From Gautieria morchelliformis (taxonomy: Eukaryota > Basidiomycota > Agaricomycetes > Gomphales > Gomphaceae), in assembly GCA_015179125.1 (NCBI GenBank), contig WHVA01000142.1, positions 1 through 64,000 on the forward strand: DNA of 64,000 nucleotides. Reading direction: 5' to 3'. Numbering within the stretch: position 1 is the stretch's first letter; every line of letters begins with the position of its first letter. Below are positions 32,901-43,989 of this stretch, in pieces. The notes below the pieces were generated by a model. That model had not been told where the DNA came from and made no database searches. It saw only the letters and a list, made by a program, of their open reading frames with translations. The translations under genes and the position numbers were made by a program.

Positions 32901-34169
32901 TCCTTACGGATTATATGTGCCATTGCTGCCAGGAACAACTGGCCTATTCACCAAATGGATGTGGACAGTGCGTATTTGAATGCTACACTACCAGAACCTA
33001 TTTACATGAGACAGCCGTATGGATATGAGACCGGAGACAAAGATGATGTCCTCCTGCTGAAGAAAGCACTTTACGGCCTCAAACAATCTGGAAGGGAATG
33101 GTACAAACGTCTGAGTGGTGAATTTCTCAAGTTAGGATTCACTAAATCAGCTTCGGATGGAGCTGTATTTTGCAGACGTGGACCGAGAGGGCATGTGATT
33201 ATTGCGACGGCAGTAGACGACCTCACTATCACAGCTGAGAGTCAACCAATCCTCGATGGGGTAAAGCATGATCTTGCCCAGATCTTCAGTATGAAAGATC
33301 TAGGCGAGATTAATTGGCTTTTGAACCTCAAAATCGAAAGAGATTGGAATAACAAATCGATTGCAATATCACAAGCTGCATACATCCAAAAAATCATCAA
33401 AAAATTCAATCTGGATGATGCCAAAACATTTTCCACGCCTCTCGACCCAGCCGTTAAATTATCCAGAGACCAATGCCCTTCTACAGATGAAGACAAACAG
33501 AAGATGTCAAGAATTCCATACAGACAAGCGATAGGATCATTGATGTGGGCAGCAGTAGCCACTCGACCGGACATTGCGTTCGCAGTGTCATTACTTTCTC
33601 AATTCCTCGAAAACCCAGGTCCAACACATTGGCATGCAGTCAAACGTGTCTTTAAATATCTAAAAGGCACGATGGACTACAAATTGACACTTGGGAAGAA
33701 TCGAGACGGCCTCATTGGGTATTCAGATGCGGATTGGGCTTCTCAAGAGCACAGGCACTCATACTTGGCTTATATTTTTCAGATTGATGGAGGGACAGTA
33801 TCATGGAGTTGTCAAAAACAATCCATAGTAGCCCTATCATCAACTGAAGCCGAATTCGTTGCTCTGACTCATGCGAGCAAAGAAGCCTTATGGATGCGCC
33901 ACTTTATTTCTGAAGTATTCCAACCGCTGAATTGTCCCATCAAACTTTATTCAGACAATCAATCAGCCATTGCCATCGTCTATGGCACTCAACAACACAC
34001 GAGGACCAAGCATTTCGACATTAGATTATATTTCATCCGAGATATAGTCGAAGATGAAGAAATTAAGCTTGTGTACCTACCAACGGAACACATGCTAGCC
34101 GATCTTCTCACTAAAGGACTTCCTAGTCCTAGAGTGAGAATCCTCAACGAGAAAATCGGAATATATTAA
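29919..34169 (+). CDS. Copia B gag-pol polyprotein, intact (1416 aa)
   Basis: A single open frame of usual Copia length. In order: gag (Retrotran_gag_2/UBN2-like, residues about 60-230), zinc knuckle CTNCHKPGHAIESC near 249, protease LDTGTTAHMT near 329, GAG-pre-integrase with HQKMGH...CDAC (about 455-510), integrase core with the catalytic D in YSDVWGP (about 525), D in SDRGGEY (about 590) and E in NGVAERLN (about 625), a charged linker, reverse transcriptase (WVFLWKRN onward, about 950) with AVDDL near 1097, and RNase H with D in YSDADW (about 1268), STEAEF and DNQSAI. It ends TKHFDIRLYF...GLPSP shortly before the polypurine tract GAGGGGGCG and the 3' LTR. The gag ATG is the first after the LTR; a TTG upstream is within the LTR. 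No frameshift is needed between gag and pol, so the two are made as one chain, as in Drosophila copia. Confidence 0.95.
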   Translation: MGPADTSQKLLGVEKLATDGSNWPLWRATLTSYFESKNLLRHIEGRAIRPPDPPVMPPGHILTEAEETQIEKAEEKLEKYLAREGQAKTQIIVSVSESLALMLQKRHTAKEVWDALVNEMTKKPKMVLTNLQRQLRSMRCPEDGDLRDHLDKAQDLYARLNEMGARISEGEFTDIILASLPPSYEAVMNALTTSLEECGMPLVPDDIIRVLKAQYDRRKTLNISQEEQAFIGSSTKGQKGRKDPKVPACTNCHKPGHAIESCWAKGGGKEGQGPRQKKKAKAKKKKGKAKANVTEEVSSEEDESGSPAAFANFDCSNLSSLSLDTVVILDTGTTAHMTPHKNLLRDYSPFSQPRTIRAANKGTFDAFGSGSLVLSNKVGDKTVNITLKDTFYAPKMAVTLISIGRCDDAGYNTQIADQKCTISNRKGRILMQAPKLNGLYRFDLQHTSAEAHVCASAMEIHQKMGHISQKSLQHLLNRGMILGIELSSKGDKVVCDACIQAKIARKSLPQEPRSRSSKFGDRIYSDVWGPARHSTIDKKSYYVSFIDDYSRESVIYLMANKSEAFSKYKLYEALMLRQRNVHIKALVSDRGGEYTSSEFEQHLAKQGTKHRLTVHDTPESNGVAERLNRTLVERARAMLLESSLPKTLWGHAILHANYLRNRTHTRALPDKTPFEMIHHEKPNLKDIHVWGIEVYVKVKEGNKLAARAKRARWIGISGQSHGHCIYWPDSQKVSVERNVIFDSEMKGGKAPIISIEESQLPTSRKMVQAISAPAPMPSRLVSEEAKIEEIDDDEPEERLKELQPSQTVDVRPKEAAPIRRSERIRQQQVQPAPSGPVTRSQTKRHAGADITTLAYEDIEDHQDKLFEQDLSSETDGISDYNLAISTLSTSDQNKDKVLPDLNQTEPSNADEALNDPIWKASMDKEYKVLLDKGVWEVVKPPPGANIVGNRWVFLWKRNPEGEPITPRSRMVAQGFTQSFGVDYNETYAPVARMTSLRIICAIAARNNWPIHQMDVDSAYLNATLPEPIYMRQPYGYETGDKDDVLLLKKALYGLKQSGREWYKRLSGEFLKLGFTKSASDGAVFCRRGPRGHVIIATAVDDLTITAESQPILDGVKHDLAQIFSMKDLGEINWLLNLKIERDWNNKSIAISQAAYIQKIIKKFNLDDAKTFSTPLDPAVKLSRDQCPSTDEDKQKMSRIPYRQAIGSLMWAAVATRPDIAFAVSLLSQFLENPGPTHWHAVKRVFKYLKGTMDYKLTLGKNRDGLIGYSDADWASQEHRHSYLAYIFQIDGGTVSWSCQKQSIVALSSTEAEFVALTHASKEALWMRHFISEVFQPLNCPIKLYSDNQSAIAIVYGTQQHTRTKHFDIRLYFIRDIVEDEEIKLVYLPTEHMLADLLTKGLPSPRVRILNEKIGIY

Positions 34170-34182
34170 GCTTGAGGGGGCG

Positions 34183-34670
34183 TGTTGGGTGCATTTATGC
34201 TCCTGCACCAAAATCAAGCATAATATATTCAATTTATTGTGTGGTGTTTCAATATTTTCTCATACTGTTCTTGTACTATGCATCCACTTCTCTGCTTATT
34301 TTCGAAATTTTATAGTCACTCCCTATCTCTCCATTCCATTCTGTTATTTCTATTTTCATAGGCGGCTGCACCCAGCGGAGTTTGAAATGACTTCGATGCG
34401 CGAGCCCTTGGGCGCTAAAGGGCCGGGTGCAAGTATATGCCTTCTGAGACAGGATTACACTCCTCTCTCAGTGACAATAAATTCACTGAGAGAGGCGAGT
34501 AATATCTTTCATATTTACATAGCATGTTGACTGAAAATCATGTAGTATATTTGATTCTAGGTATTGTATTAATATATCAGTGACAATAAATTCACTGAGA
34601 GAGTATATTTGATTCTAGCTTTCTAAAAACTCTACCGAACCTTCCCTGCCATAGCCCCTAGTTGCTAACA
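34183..34670 (+). repeat. 3' LTR of Copia B
   Basis: 488 bp, preceded by the purine tract TTGAGGGGGCG, the likely plus-strand primer. Confidence 0.95.
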
Positions 34671-35335
34671 TGAAGACTAGAGTAGTGATGGTGAAGTATG
34701 AAAACTCACCAGTGGTGCTTAAGTCCTCCTCTGGTCTAAGATAGTAGTCTATAGAAGAGGGCTCAAGATGATGGTCACAGTGAGGTCAAGTTTTGCACAA
34801 GATAGACGTATGATAATTGAACTGCAGAATATACATGCAAATGTAACCTACTTATACCGAATGCTCATATGATATCAGCGAATAGGAAAGAGGCCGTCAT
34901 GAGTCAGGGTTGGATAGGGGTGCGCAGTCAGGATACAAATAGATGAAACACATATACAATGGAGAAAGGGAGGAGTGTGAACGTGAAACAACAGGGGGAG
35001 AGAGGACAAAGGTACCTATGTAAGAAAACATGCCTTGAGACCTGCATACATGTGACCCTGCATGGACTCTTGGCTTGCTGCGTTGATCCCACATGATCTA
35101 CGGGTAGGACATCCCGCGAATGCATTCCAACCATAGGAACACCCAAAGAGGTTGAGTCAGGAAGATGGGACCAGTGTTGAACCATCATGCCGGGTAAAGG
35201 ATGTCGATCGTGTCTGATGGCGTGCCTACTGGCAAATGATGCGAGTAGCGAATGGTCCTTTGGCGAGTTCGGCAAAGAGCGAATGGAGCGAACATAGAGG
35301 TGGAGTGATGAAAGGGAAAATGGGGATAAGATAGC
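34671..35335 (+). mobile_element. Family R LTR, copy 1, right part (truncated)
   Basis: Continues the R LTR interrupted at 29425 (AAAACTCACCAGTGGTGCTT and later parts match 42650, 55830 and 60135 onward). It ends abruptly around 35335, short of the ATGACA end, against the inverted LTR-like piece. Confidence 0.8.
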
Positions 35336-35491
35336 GGCCATCCAAACTCAGCTATGCCTAAGCGCCAATTCTGGCTGCCTCGGTAGGCTGCCTACTGCAT
35401 TGCACGCTTGGACAAATTAATAAATTAGTGACCATAGAATCATTTCTAGTATACATACAAAGAACTTGGTTGTTTTAGTTAACTAAAATAC
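35336..35491 (-). repeat. LTR-type end, inverted partner of 1-163
   Basis: Matches the reverse complement of 1-163. It includes the 16-bp palindrome TTTTAGTTAACTAAAA near 35475. In minus-strand reading it follows the Gypsy integrase remnant and is the likely start of its 3' LTR. Confidence 0.6.
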
Positions 35492-35499
35492 TTGACCAT

Positions 35500-36166
35500 T
35501 GTCACACAGTAGAGAAAAAACTTTTTTATTTTTGAAATCATCTTTAAACGTTGTTTTAGAACCATGGAACCGGTCGACCATTTCTGACCTGACAGATATT
35601 GGCCACCCAGAAATACCCGGCGGAGTTTGAAACCGCATGAGGACCAGCTTGTGAGGACGCCCTAGCACACTCCAGGACACCCCTGAAGCTGTTTTACATT
35701 GCGAACCCTGTGGTTGCGCTGACGTTGCTGTTGAGGGCGACCTCAACCATTGGGCATTTCAATGCCCAATCCGTCTGACGACCGCACGCAATATCTGTCC
35801 TATCGAGCGGTTTGCCCGCTCAGTAGCTCCATCCGTTTGGGGATGGAAGGCAGTTGACATGAGGAGCTTAGTCCCCATGAGTCGCTGTAGTTCACGCCAA
35901 AAGATCGACGTGAACTTCGAGTCTCTATCCGAGATGATGGAGTCGGGAACCCCATGGAGCTGAACGATCTCCTTCAGAAACAGCCAGGCTACTCCCTTGG
36001 CTGACACGCTCATCGTTGTTGGTACGAGGTGTACGAGCGATGTTAGTCGGTCGATGACTACCATCACGTAGTCGCAGTCATTGGATTTGGGCAGGGGCCC
36101 CATGAAGTCGATGCCAATCGACTGCCACGGCCTATCCGGAATGGGCAGGCTGTGTAGTAGGCCTTT
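35500..36166 (-). pseudogene. Gypsy (Ty3) integrase remnant
   Basis: Minus-strand integrase core: GLLHSLPIPDRPWQSIGIDF with the first catalytic D, DRLTSLVHLVPT, the second D in IISDRDSKFTS, FWRELQRLMGTKL, and HPQTDGATERANRS with the catalytic E. After a frameshift near 35790 the family segment CPMVEVALNSNVSATTGFA follows, then a stop and a diverged tail. The upstream border (36166) is a clean junction with Copia C in the opposite direction, so zinc finger, RNase H, reverse transcriptase and protease are missing. Confidence 0.9.
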
Positions 36167-39100
36167 GAGGAGAAGCTGGAGAGATATCTTGCTAGAGAAG
36201 GACAAGCCAAGACCCAAATCATCATCTCAGTGTCAGAGTCACTAGCTCTGATGCTACAGAAGCAAAAGACAGCAAAAGAGACTTGGGATGCACTGGTCAA
36301 TGAAATGACCAAAAAGCCCAAGATGGTCCTCACCAGCCTGCAGAGACAACTCCGCAGTATGAGATGTCCTGAGGATGGAGACTTGAGAGACCACTTGGAC
36401 AAGGCCCAAGACCTATATGCTCATCTTAATGAGATGGGAGCCAGAGCTTCTGAAGAAGAATTCATGGACATAATCCTTGCATCACTTCCACCATCCTATG
36501 AGGCAGTCATGAATGCCCTCACCACTTCACTTGAGGAATGCAGGAGGCCCTTAGTCCCTGATGATATTATTAGGGTACTAAAGGCTCAGTATGACAGGAA
36601 GAAAACACTCCCGCAAGAAGAGCAGGTGTTTATTGGTTCATCTACCAAGAAGGACCAGAAGGGGCAGAAGGCGCATACATGCACCAACTGCAAAAAGCCT
36701 GGACATTCTATTGAAATTTGCTGGGCTAAAGGAGGTGGTAAAGAAGGTCAAGGACCATGTCAGAAGAAAAAAGCCAAAGGCAAGAAGAAGAAGAAGGGTA
36801 AAGCAAAAGCGAATGTTGCCGAAGAAGAGACCTCTTCTGAGGAAAGTGATGATGGGCATCTTGCCTTCACCAATTTCGACGAGTGCTCTAATTTTAATTT
36901 GAGCACATCCTCAGGAGTTGTAGTAATACTCGACACCAGAACAACATCGCATATGACACCTCATAAAATTTTATTGAGGAACTACTGCCAATTCTCACAG
37001 CCGAGGACTATCCGAGCAGCCAACAAAGGCACTTTTGATGCCTTCGGTTCAGGCCTGCTCGTATTATCCAATAAGGTTGGAGATAAAACAGTAGAAGTCA
37101 TGTTGCAAGACACATACTATGCACCAAAAATTGCTGCTACCCTTGTCTCAATCGGTCGGTGCGATGATGCTGGCTACGATATTCGACTCGGTGGCCAGAA
37201 ATGCACAATATCTAACACTTCTGGAAAGATATTGATGCAAGCACAGAAGGTCAATGGCTTATATCGACTAGACCTCCAGTCACCAAGTGCTCAAGCCCAT
37301 ATGTGTTTGTCTGCCATGGAAATTCATCAAAGGATGGGGCATATCTCACAGAAGTCCCTACAACATTTACTTAATCGTGGCATGATATTGGGCATTGAAC
37401 TGAGCTCCACAGGTGATAGAATTGTCTGTGATGCGTGCATTCAAGCCAAGATTGCACGCAAACCTCTTCCTCGAGAACCCAGAGACCGTACATCAAAATT
37501 CGGTGACAGAATTTATTCTGATGTCTGGGGACCTGCAAGGCACCTCACCATCGATAAAAAGTCATATTATGTCTCTTTGATCGATGACTACTCAAGAGAA
37601 TCGGTGATCTATCTCATGGTGAACAAATCAGAAGCATTCTCAAAGTACAAACTCTACGAGGCTCTAATGCTTTGACAGAGAAATGTGCACATCAAGGCAC
37701 TTGTTTCTGACCGAGGGGGCGAGTATACGAGCTCTGAATTGAACAGCACCTGGCCAAACAAGGCACGAAGCATCAGTTGACGGTACACGACACACCAGAG
37801 TCTAATGGTGTTGCCGAACGTCTGAACCGAACTCTCACTGAGAGAACTCATGCCATGCTGTTGGAATCAGGCCTTCCTAAGATACTATGGGGCTATGCGA
37901 TATAGCATGCCAATTATCTTAGGAATAGGACGCATACAAGAGCTCTACTGGATAAAATGCCTTATGAAATGATTCACCATGAGAAACCGAATCTCAAAGA
38001 CATTCACACGTGGGGAACGGAAGTCTATGTTAAGGTCACTCAGGGAGACAAATTGGCAGCTTGTGCAAGAGAGCTCGGTGGATAGGAATTTCTGTGCAGA
38101 GCCATGGTCATTATGTTTATTGGCCTGACTCTCACAAAGTTTCTGTCGAGCGAAACATTGTGTTTGATTGAGAGATGAAGAAGGGAAAAGTCCCAATCAT
38201 TTCTATTGAGGAATCCAAGCTACTTACATCTAGAGAAGAGAAGAAGGCCATTCCGGCATCACTGCCTGTGCCTGGTCGCTTAGTCAGTGAAGAGGCAAAG
38301 CTTGAAGAAATTGATGAAAGCGCACCAGAGGAATATCTTGAAGAGCTGCAACCTATTCAGGGAGTTGATGACAGACCTAGAGAAGCTGAACCGATAAGGA
38401 GAAGCGAAAGGATTCGTCAACAACAAGTGCAGCCGGCCCCATCAGGTCCCGTAACAAGATCTCAAACTCAGAGACAAGCTGGCGCACATCTGACTATGCT
38501 AGCTTACGAGGACGTTGAGGACCGTAAAGAAAATCTATTCGACCAAGAATTATCCTCCGAGGTTGATGGCATCAGTAGTTATGAGTTTGCCATCAGTGCG
38601 TTTCCAATCGATGGCCAAAACAATAACAAGGTGCCGGATTTGAGTCAAATTGAACCTAGCAATGCAGACGAAGCTCTGAATAATCCTATGTGGAAGAAAT
38701 CAATGGACAAAGAGTACGAGGCCCTAATCGACAAGGGAGTGTGGGAACGAGCCAAACCACCTCCTGGAGCCAATATTGTCGGTAATAAATGGGTCTACCT
38801 TTGGAAGCGTAATCCAGACGGGAAACCAATAATGCCTAAATCGAGAATGGTCACCCAAGGCTTCACACAGAAGTTTGGAGTCGACTATGATGAGACATAC
38901 TCACCTGTTGCTTGGTTATCCTCCCTACGGATCATATGCGCCATTGCTGCTAGGAACGACTGGCCTATTCATCAAATGGACGTGGACTATGCATACCTCA
39001 ATGCTACGTTGCCTGAACCTATTTACATGAAGCAGCCGTATGGATATGAGTCTGAAGACAAGGACGAAGTGCTACTTTTGAAGAAAGCACTCTATGGCCT

Positions 39101-40190
39101 CAAACAATCTGGAAGAGAATGGTACAAACGTCTAAGTGGTGAATTCCACAAGTTAGGATTCACTACGTCAGCCACAGATGGGGCTGTATTTTATAGATGT
39201 GGCGGAAAGGGGCATGTGATTATTGCAACAGCTGTGGACGACCTCACCATCACAGCTGAGAATCAGTCAGTCCTGGACGAAGTCAAACGAGATCTTGCTC
39301 AGGTCTTCAGTATGAAAGATCTAGGTGAGATTCATTGGCTATTGAACCTCAAAATCGAAAGAGACTGGCAGAAGAAAACCATTGCAATTTCACAACCCGC
39401 ATACATCAAGAAGATCATCAAAAAGTTCAATCTCGAAGATGCAAAGACTTATGCTACACCTCTTGATCCAGCCGTTAAATTATCTAAAGACCAATGTCCT
39501 TCTACAGAGAGAGGCAAGAAAGCCATGTCGAAGATTCCATACAGGCAAGCCATAGGATCACTGATGTGGGCAGCTGTAGCCACTCGACCTGACATTGCAT
39601 TTGCGGTGTCATTGCTCTCACAATTCCTCGAAAATCCAGGTGGCACACATTGGAATGCAGTTAAACGTGTCTTCAAATATTTGAAAGGCACGAAGCATTA
39701 CAAACTCACACTTGGAAGAAATCGAGACGGCTTGATGGGGTGTTCAGATGCGGATTGGGGTTCACAGAGTCATAGGTGTTCATATTCGGCACATTTATTT
39801 CAGATTGATGGAGGCACTGTTTCATGGAGTTGCCAGAAACAATCGATAGTAGCCCTCTCATCAACTGAAGCTGAATTCGTCGCCCTGACCCATGCGGGCA
39901 AAGAGGCTCTCTGGATGCGCCATTTTATATCTGAAATATTCCAACCGCTGAACAGACCCATCCAAGTTTATTCAGACAATCAATCAGCCATTGCAATCAC
40001 GTATGGCACTCAACAACACACGAGAACCAAGCATTTCGACATCAGATTATATTTCCTTCGAGATATGATCAAAAATCAAGAAGCCAATCTCGTTTATTTG
40101 CCAACAGAACAAATGTTGGCAGATATTCTCACTAAAGGACTTCCTAGTCCTAGAGTGAAGGTCCTCAACGAGAAGCTTGGAATATATTAG
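36167..40190 (+). pseudogene. Copia C gag-pol remnant with several stops and shifts
   Basis: Gag starts mid-domain (EEKLERYLAREG). The knuckle is CTNCKKPGHSIEIC. The protease site reads LDTRTT: the Gly next to the catalytic Asp is changed to Arg. Stops or shifts: TGA at 37673 (CGA in B), one base lost near 37740 (GAATTTG to GAATTG), TAG near 37905 (CAG), one base lost near 38068, and TGA near 38168 (TCA). From 38175 to 40190 the linker, reverse transcriptase (TAVDDL) and RNase H are open, with Arg to Trp in VAWLSSLR. The element cannot encode a working polyprotein. Confidence 0.92.
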
Positions 40191-40203
40191 GCTTGAGGGG
40201 GCG

Positions 40204-40715
40204 TGTTGGGTGCATTTATGCTCCTGCACCAAAATCAAGCCAAATAGATTCCACCATTCGGATTTCTTTTGATTTTGACTTGAAACCATGCTGACATTCA
40301 TTCTATGATTTGTCAAATTTTTCTTTGATTTTTCAAAGGTGTATTTCTACTTCTTTTCATGTTCTGTCCAACTGACCCTTTGTGGGTGGTTGTGGACAAG
40401 TTTCCTTTTTGAGCTGCAGCTGTTCACTACCGTGCTACGTTCTATGGGCGCTTAGCATGGCACACCCACCACGGGCGCTAAAGCGCCAGCTAGTAGTACA
40501 TGCGCATGAGACACATTTCCCTCCTCTCTCAGTGACAACTAAATTAGTCTTGTTTCTTTTCAATTTGTTGACCTAGAAATCCTGTAGTGAATTAATTTCT
40601 AGGTAGTGTATAATATTAACAGTGACAACTAAATTCACTGAGAGAGTGAATTAATTTCTAGTCTTCTTTTGAGCACCAAGTCCGAACCTACTGCCTATAA
40701 TTCCTGTCCTCTACA
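40204..40715 (+). repeat. 3' LTR of Copia C
   Basis: 512 bp, TGTTGGG to CTACA. Both ends match the A-type LTR; the middle (TTTTGATTTTGACTTGAAACC and following) is private to this copy within the window. Confidence 0.9.
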
Positions 40716-42326
40716 GTACCAGGATGCTTCCTTGACCATTTGGGCAGCTTCAAAGAGCTGCTCGATCGAGCTGGACTCAGCGTTGTAGCCTTTCTTCAGG
40801 ACCTCATTGTGCAATGTATCGCATAATGCTGACACAAACCGTCTTCAGAGCGTGTATTCATCAGGCAGTTGTATCATCCACGCTGAGTATTTCGTGAGCT
40901 CGTTCAGCATTTCTTGAATGGTTTTCATGCCTTGCATTACCAGGTCAAATTTATTCGACGCGTGGTGATATGTGAGGGTGTGCATGAATCTCTTCTGCAA
41001 CCCTTGCATACCCATTTCCAAGGTCCATTCACGAATCTGATGATGGAAACACTCAACATTTCGAACGAACCATTCTTGGGCCTCACCAGTTAGGTGAGTG
41101 CCCAGGTAATCCACCTGCATCTGCACAGTGGGTTGGCCCTAGTAGGCCGTTCATCTTGAGCCACCTCAAGATGCCCACTATGAACCCCTCGAACTCTTCG
41201 AGGTCCGAACCTCCGGCGTACGGCTTGTGGTGTGCCAGCTTTACGCCGGCTTGCGCGAGCATGGACTTTTCAGGGTCTGTGTCTGCGCCATCCATGAGTG
41301 CTACACGGATCATCCGTGTGACGCCGTCATATGGTTCCTGTGGGCCTTCGATCTGGTCCAGGATGCCTTGACCTTCAGTCAGGGCAATGGAACTTTCGTG
41401 CAGCTGTTTCTAACTGCTTCCTTCTTCACGGGGATTGATATCGGGTGTCCCCTGTCAATCCCGCGTTCTGGACTTGTATCTGCTCGAGAGAGCAGAACGT
41501 GCCTGTCTGGCCTCCTTAACAATGTGCTCCTGCTGTTCATTCAGCAGCTGGGGAGTCTGTGCTCGAGTCACCGCCTCTGAGGCATGCTGTCTGCGCAGCT
41601 CCAGGGCACGCATATAGCAAGGGGCCGCTTGCGCCTCTTTCCGTTGCCAGTGCTCGACTTCGAGCTCCAGGCTCGCAGCCATGTCCTTGGAGTCGACCTC
41701 GGAGGCCACCTGCTCACAGATTGCCTGTTGGTTGTCTTGCCATCCTTCACTGGGGCTGTGTTGGCCCCATGGTTCCTCAGTTCATTTCTGAACCGTACGT
41801 CCTGCACGGACAGGATGTTCAGCAGCGGCATTCATCACCAGTCATGCACCTCACGCTGATCCTCAGCAGTGCTTTAGTGCCCACTGTCTGTTGCTCTATG
41901 CAACCTTTCGGTGGCGGCGAAACTCATTCTTGTCTTCAAGAGCTTGTAACATTGCGCTTACGCCGGCAATTTCTGTATTGCTCTGGCGCACGTCCATGCG
42001 GGACTCAGTCAACAATGCTTGCAGCCCAGTGAGCGACGTTGCTAGTCCACGTGCCGTCATGACTATGCCGGCAATCCCATCTGCCACATTCTCCAGCTCG
42101 CGGCCTACCTGCTCGTTCCTCGCATCGGCATGGCCAATGTGTTGGGTTGCTTCATGCAGCTGGTTCAGCCGCACGGTTACCATTGTTCCATCAGCAGTGT
42201 TCGTCCTTGAGCTCTTTCAGCTTGAGCTTGAGTACTCCAAGTCATGACTGTCATCAGGTGCTTGTTGTTTTTGATATTGTTCCTTGGGAGGAGCAACGGT
42301 TGTCCGATCTTTCAACCGGGGGGCGG
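40716..42326 (-). pseudogene. Gypsy gag remnant, downstream part
   Basis: Minus-strand gag in several frames. A heptad-rich segment (LNQLHEATQHIGHADARNEQ, 42183-41896) comes first, then DLEEFEGFIVGILRWLKMNG, then the Retrotrans_gag core VDYLGTHLTGEAQEWF, WTLEMGMQGLQKRFMHTLT and ELTKYSAWMIQLPDEYT. It continues to 40716, where Copia C cuts it. The gag was also split by a family R LTR at 42327; the same gag continues at 43585. With the integrase at 35500-36166 it probably formed one minus-strand Gypsy element. Confidence 0.85.
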
Positions 42327-43584
42327 TGTCAAGATTGGTTTTTAGGCGTTAATATTGCGTATTAGTGAACATGGCGAATGCCCGAATAACTTGTGTGAAT
42401 AAGTGTGCCGTTCAGCGAATAAGGTGAACCAATAAATGTTCAGAAGATAAGAGGGCTGCCCAAACGGGGTTCACCCTATCTACAGTCATAGCAAAGTAGC
42501 CCGTGGCACTTGACGATGTAACATGCAAGGTGTCATGGAAAGGTTGTTTAAGTAGCAACAATCCTTTCACCGGCGAAGGCGCTCCTTCAGAGCCCTTCGC
42601 CGACAGCACAGATACTAGTTCGAAGGCTAAGGTAACGAAGATGAAGTATGAAAACTCACCAGTGGTGCTTTGAGTCCTCCTCTGGTCAAAGATAGAAATC
42701 TATAAGAGAGGGCTAAAGACAATGGTCACAGCGAGGTCAAGTTTTGCACAAGATGGACGTATGATAATTGAACTGGGGAATATACATGCGAACGTAGACT
42801 AGTTATACCGAATGCTCATATGATGCTAGCGAATAGGAAAGAGGATGTTGTGAGTCAGGGTTGGATAGGGGTGCGCAGTCAGGATACAGAAAAGATGAAA
42901 CATGTATACAATAGAAACAAGGAGGAGTGCGAATATGAAACGATGGGGAGGAAAGACGGCGAAGACACCATGTATGAACGCACACCTTGAGACCTGCATA
43001 TATGTTACCCTGCATGGACTCTTCATCTGCTGGGCTGATCCCACACAATCTACGGTTAGGGTGTCCTGCAAATGCACCCCGGCCATATGAACACCTAAAG
43101 GGGGTGGCTCGAGAAGATGATGGGGCCAGTGATGAACCATCATGCCAGGTAAAGGGTGTCAATCGTGTTTGATGGTGTGCCTGATGCCAGCGGCGAATGG
43201 TCGTTCGGCGAATGTGGCGAAGGGTGAATGCAGTGATCATAGATGAGGTGTGGTTGGATGGCAGGGAAAAGCCAGGTGAACGTGAAGGAGGAGTGGTGAA
43301 ATGGAAAACAGGGATAGCTGGGTGCAGGAAATACATGGGCCATGACAGTCCAGCCATAGGAACATTCAAAGGGGGTTGAGCCGAGGAGGTAAGAGGGCCA
43401 GTGATGAACCATCAAGCCAGTCAAAGGATGTTGATCATGCTTTGATGGTGTGGCCATGGCGAGTGATGCAAGTAGCCAAGATCGTTGGGCGAACTCGGTG
43501 AGGGGTGATCGGGGCGAACATAGAGGTGGAGTGATGAAGGGGAGGACAGAGCTACTGGGTATAGGAAATAAATGCATCATGACA
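42327..43584 (-). mobile_element. Family R solo LTR, copy 2, GGCGG target duplication
   Basis: 1258 bp, in plus-strand reading from TGTCAAGATTGG to ATGACA. GGCGG at 42322-42326 recurs at 43585-43589, so this is a solo LTR with exact ends, inserted in the Gypsy gag. In minus orientation it begins TGTCATGA. It holds an internal imperfect duplication of about 270 bp (units about 43070-43330 and 43360-43580). Confidence 0.9.
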
Positions 43585-43947
43585 GGCGGCATCGCAGTTC
43601 TTGATTTGTCGTGATGTCTAGTCTGATTCTAAGCCTTCGTCATTACTAACAGGCGATCTCGCTCGACCCTTGCCCTTGTCATGAGGCAGGGGTGAGCGGG
43701 ACGGGGGTTGTGACTTGTCCCCATCCTGTTCCTCCACTTCATCAATGCTCAGAGACATGTGGTCGATGGTGTCCGCATCCTCTGGTGCTAGGACGGGTGT
43801 GGCGAGGTCTATGACTTCGCCGTCTTCTACTTCCTTGGGCCCTGAGCCCAAGGTAGCGTCAGCCGTGGTGTTGCTAGGCTGCAACGGGGTTTTGTTGCGC
43901 GAACTGCTTGATCGCATCATTCGACTGAGCGGGTACATTGCAGGCAC
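43585..43947 (-). pseudogene. Gypsy gag N-terminal part
   Basis: Reads MYPLSRMMRSSSSRNKTPL, then DGEVIDLATPVLAPEDA and the basic KGKGRARSPVS, an acidic/Ser-rich region typical of the start of basidiomycete Gypsy gag proteins. A TAG near 43618 interrupts it; the frame continues to the R LTR insertion at 43585 and beyond at 42326. Confidence 0.7.
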
Positions 43948-43989
43948 ACAGCCGATTGTAGTATGTTGTACTATGTTTGTTTTCTGATG

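Larger units (their letters stand above)
29426..34670 (+). mobile_element. Copia element B, complete and apparently intact, TGAAG target duplication
   Basis: A 5.25-kb element. LTRs 29426-29912 and 34183-34670 start TGTTGGG and end CTAACA; I count one substitution and one 1-bp indel between them. TGAAG at 29421-29425 recurs at 34671-34675, giving exact borders inside a family R LTR. All coding and cis parts seem present, making it the best candidate in the window for a still-mobile element. Confidence 0.96.
36167..40715 (+). mobile_element. Copia element C, 5'-truncated
   Basis: Lacks the 5' LTR and about the first 75 residues of gag. The 3' LTR (40204-40715) ends CCTCTACA, against a Gypsy gag at 40716. 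It is close to Copia A in coding sequence but its LTR centre (about 40240-40470) differs from both A and B, suggesting recombination between LTR types. Confidence 0.9.

Noticed and set aside
34897..35341. Minus-strand ORFs beside Copia B
   Set aside because: They lie in family R LTR sequence and recur in altered form in each copy without conserved coding.
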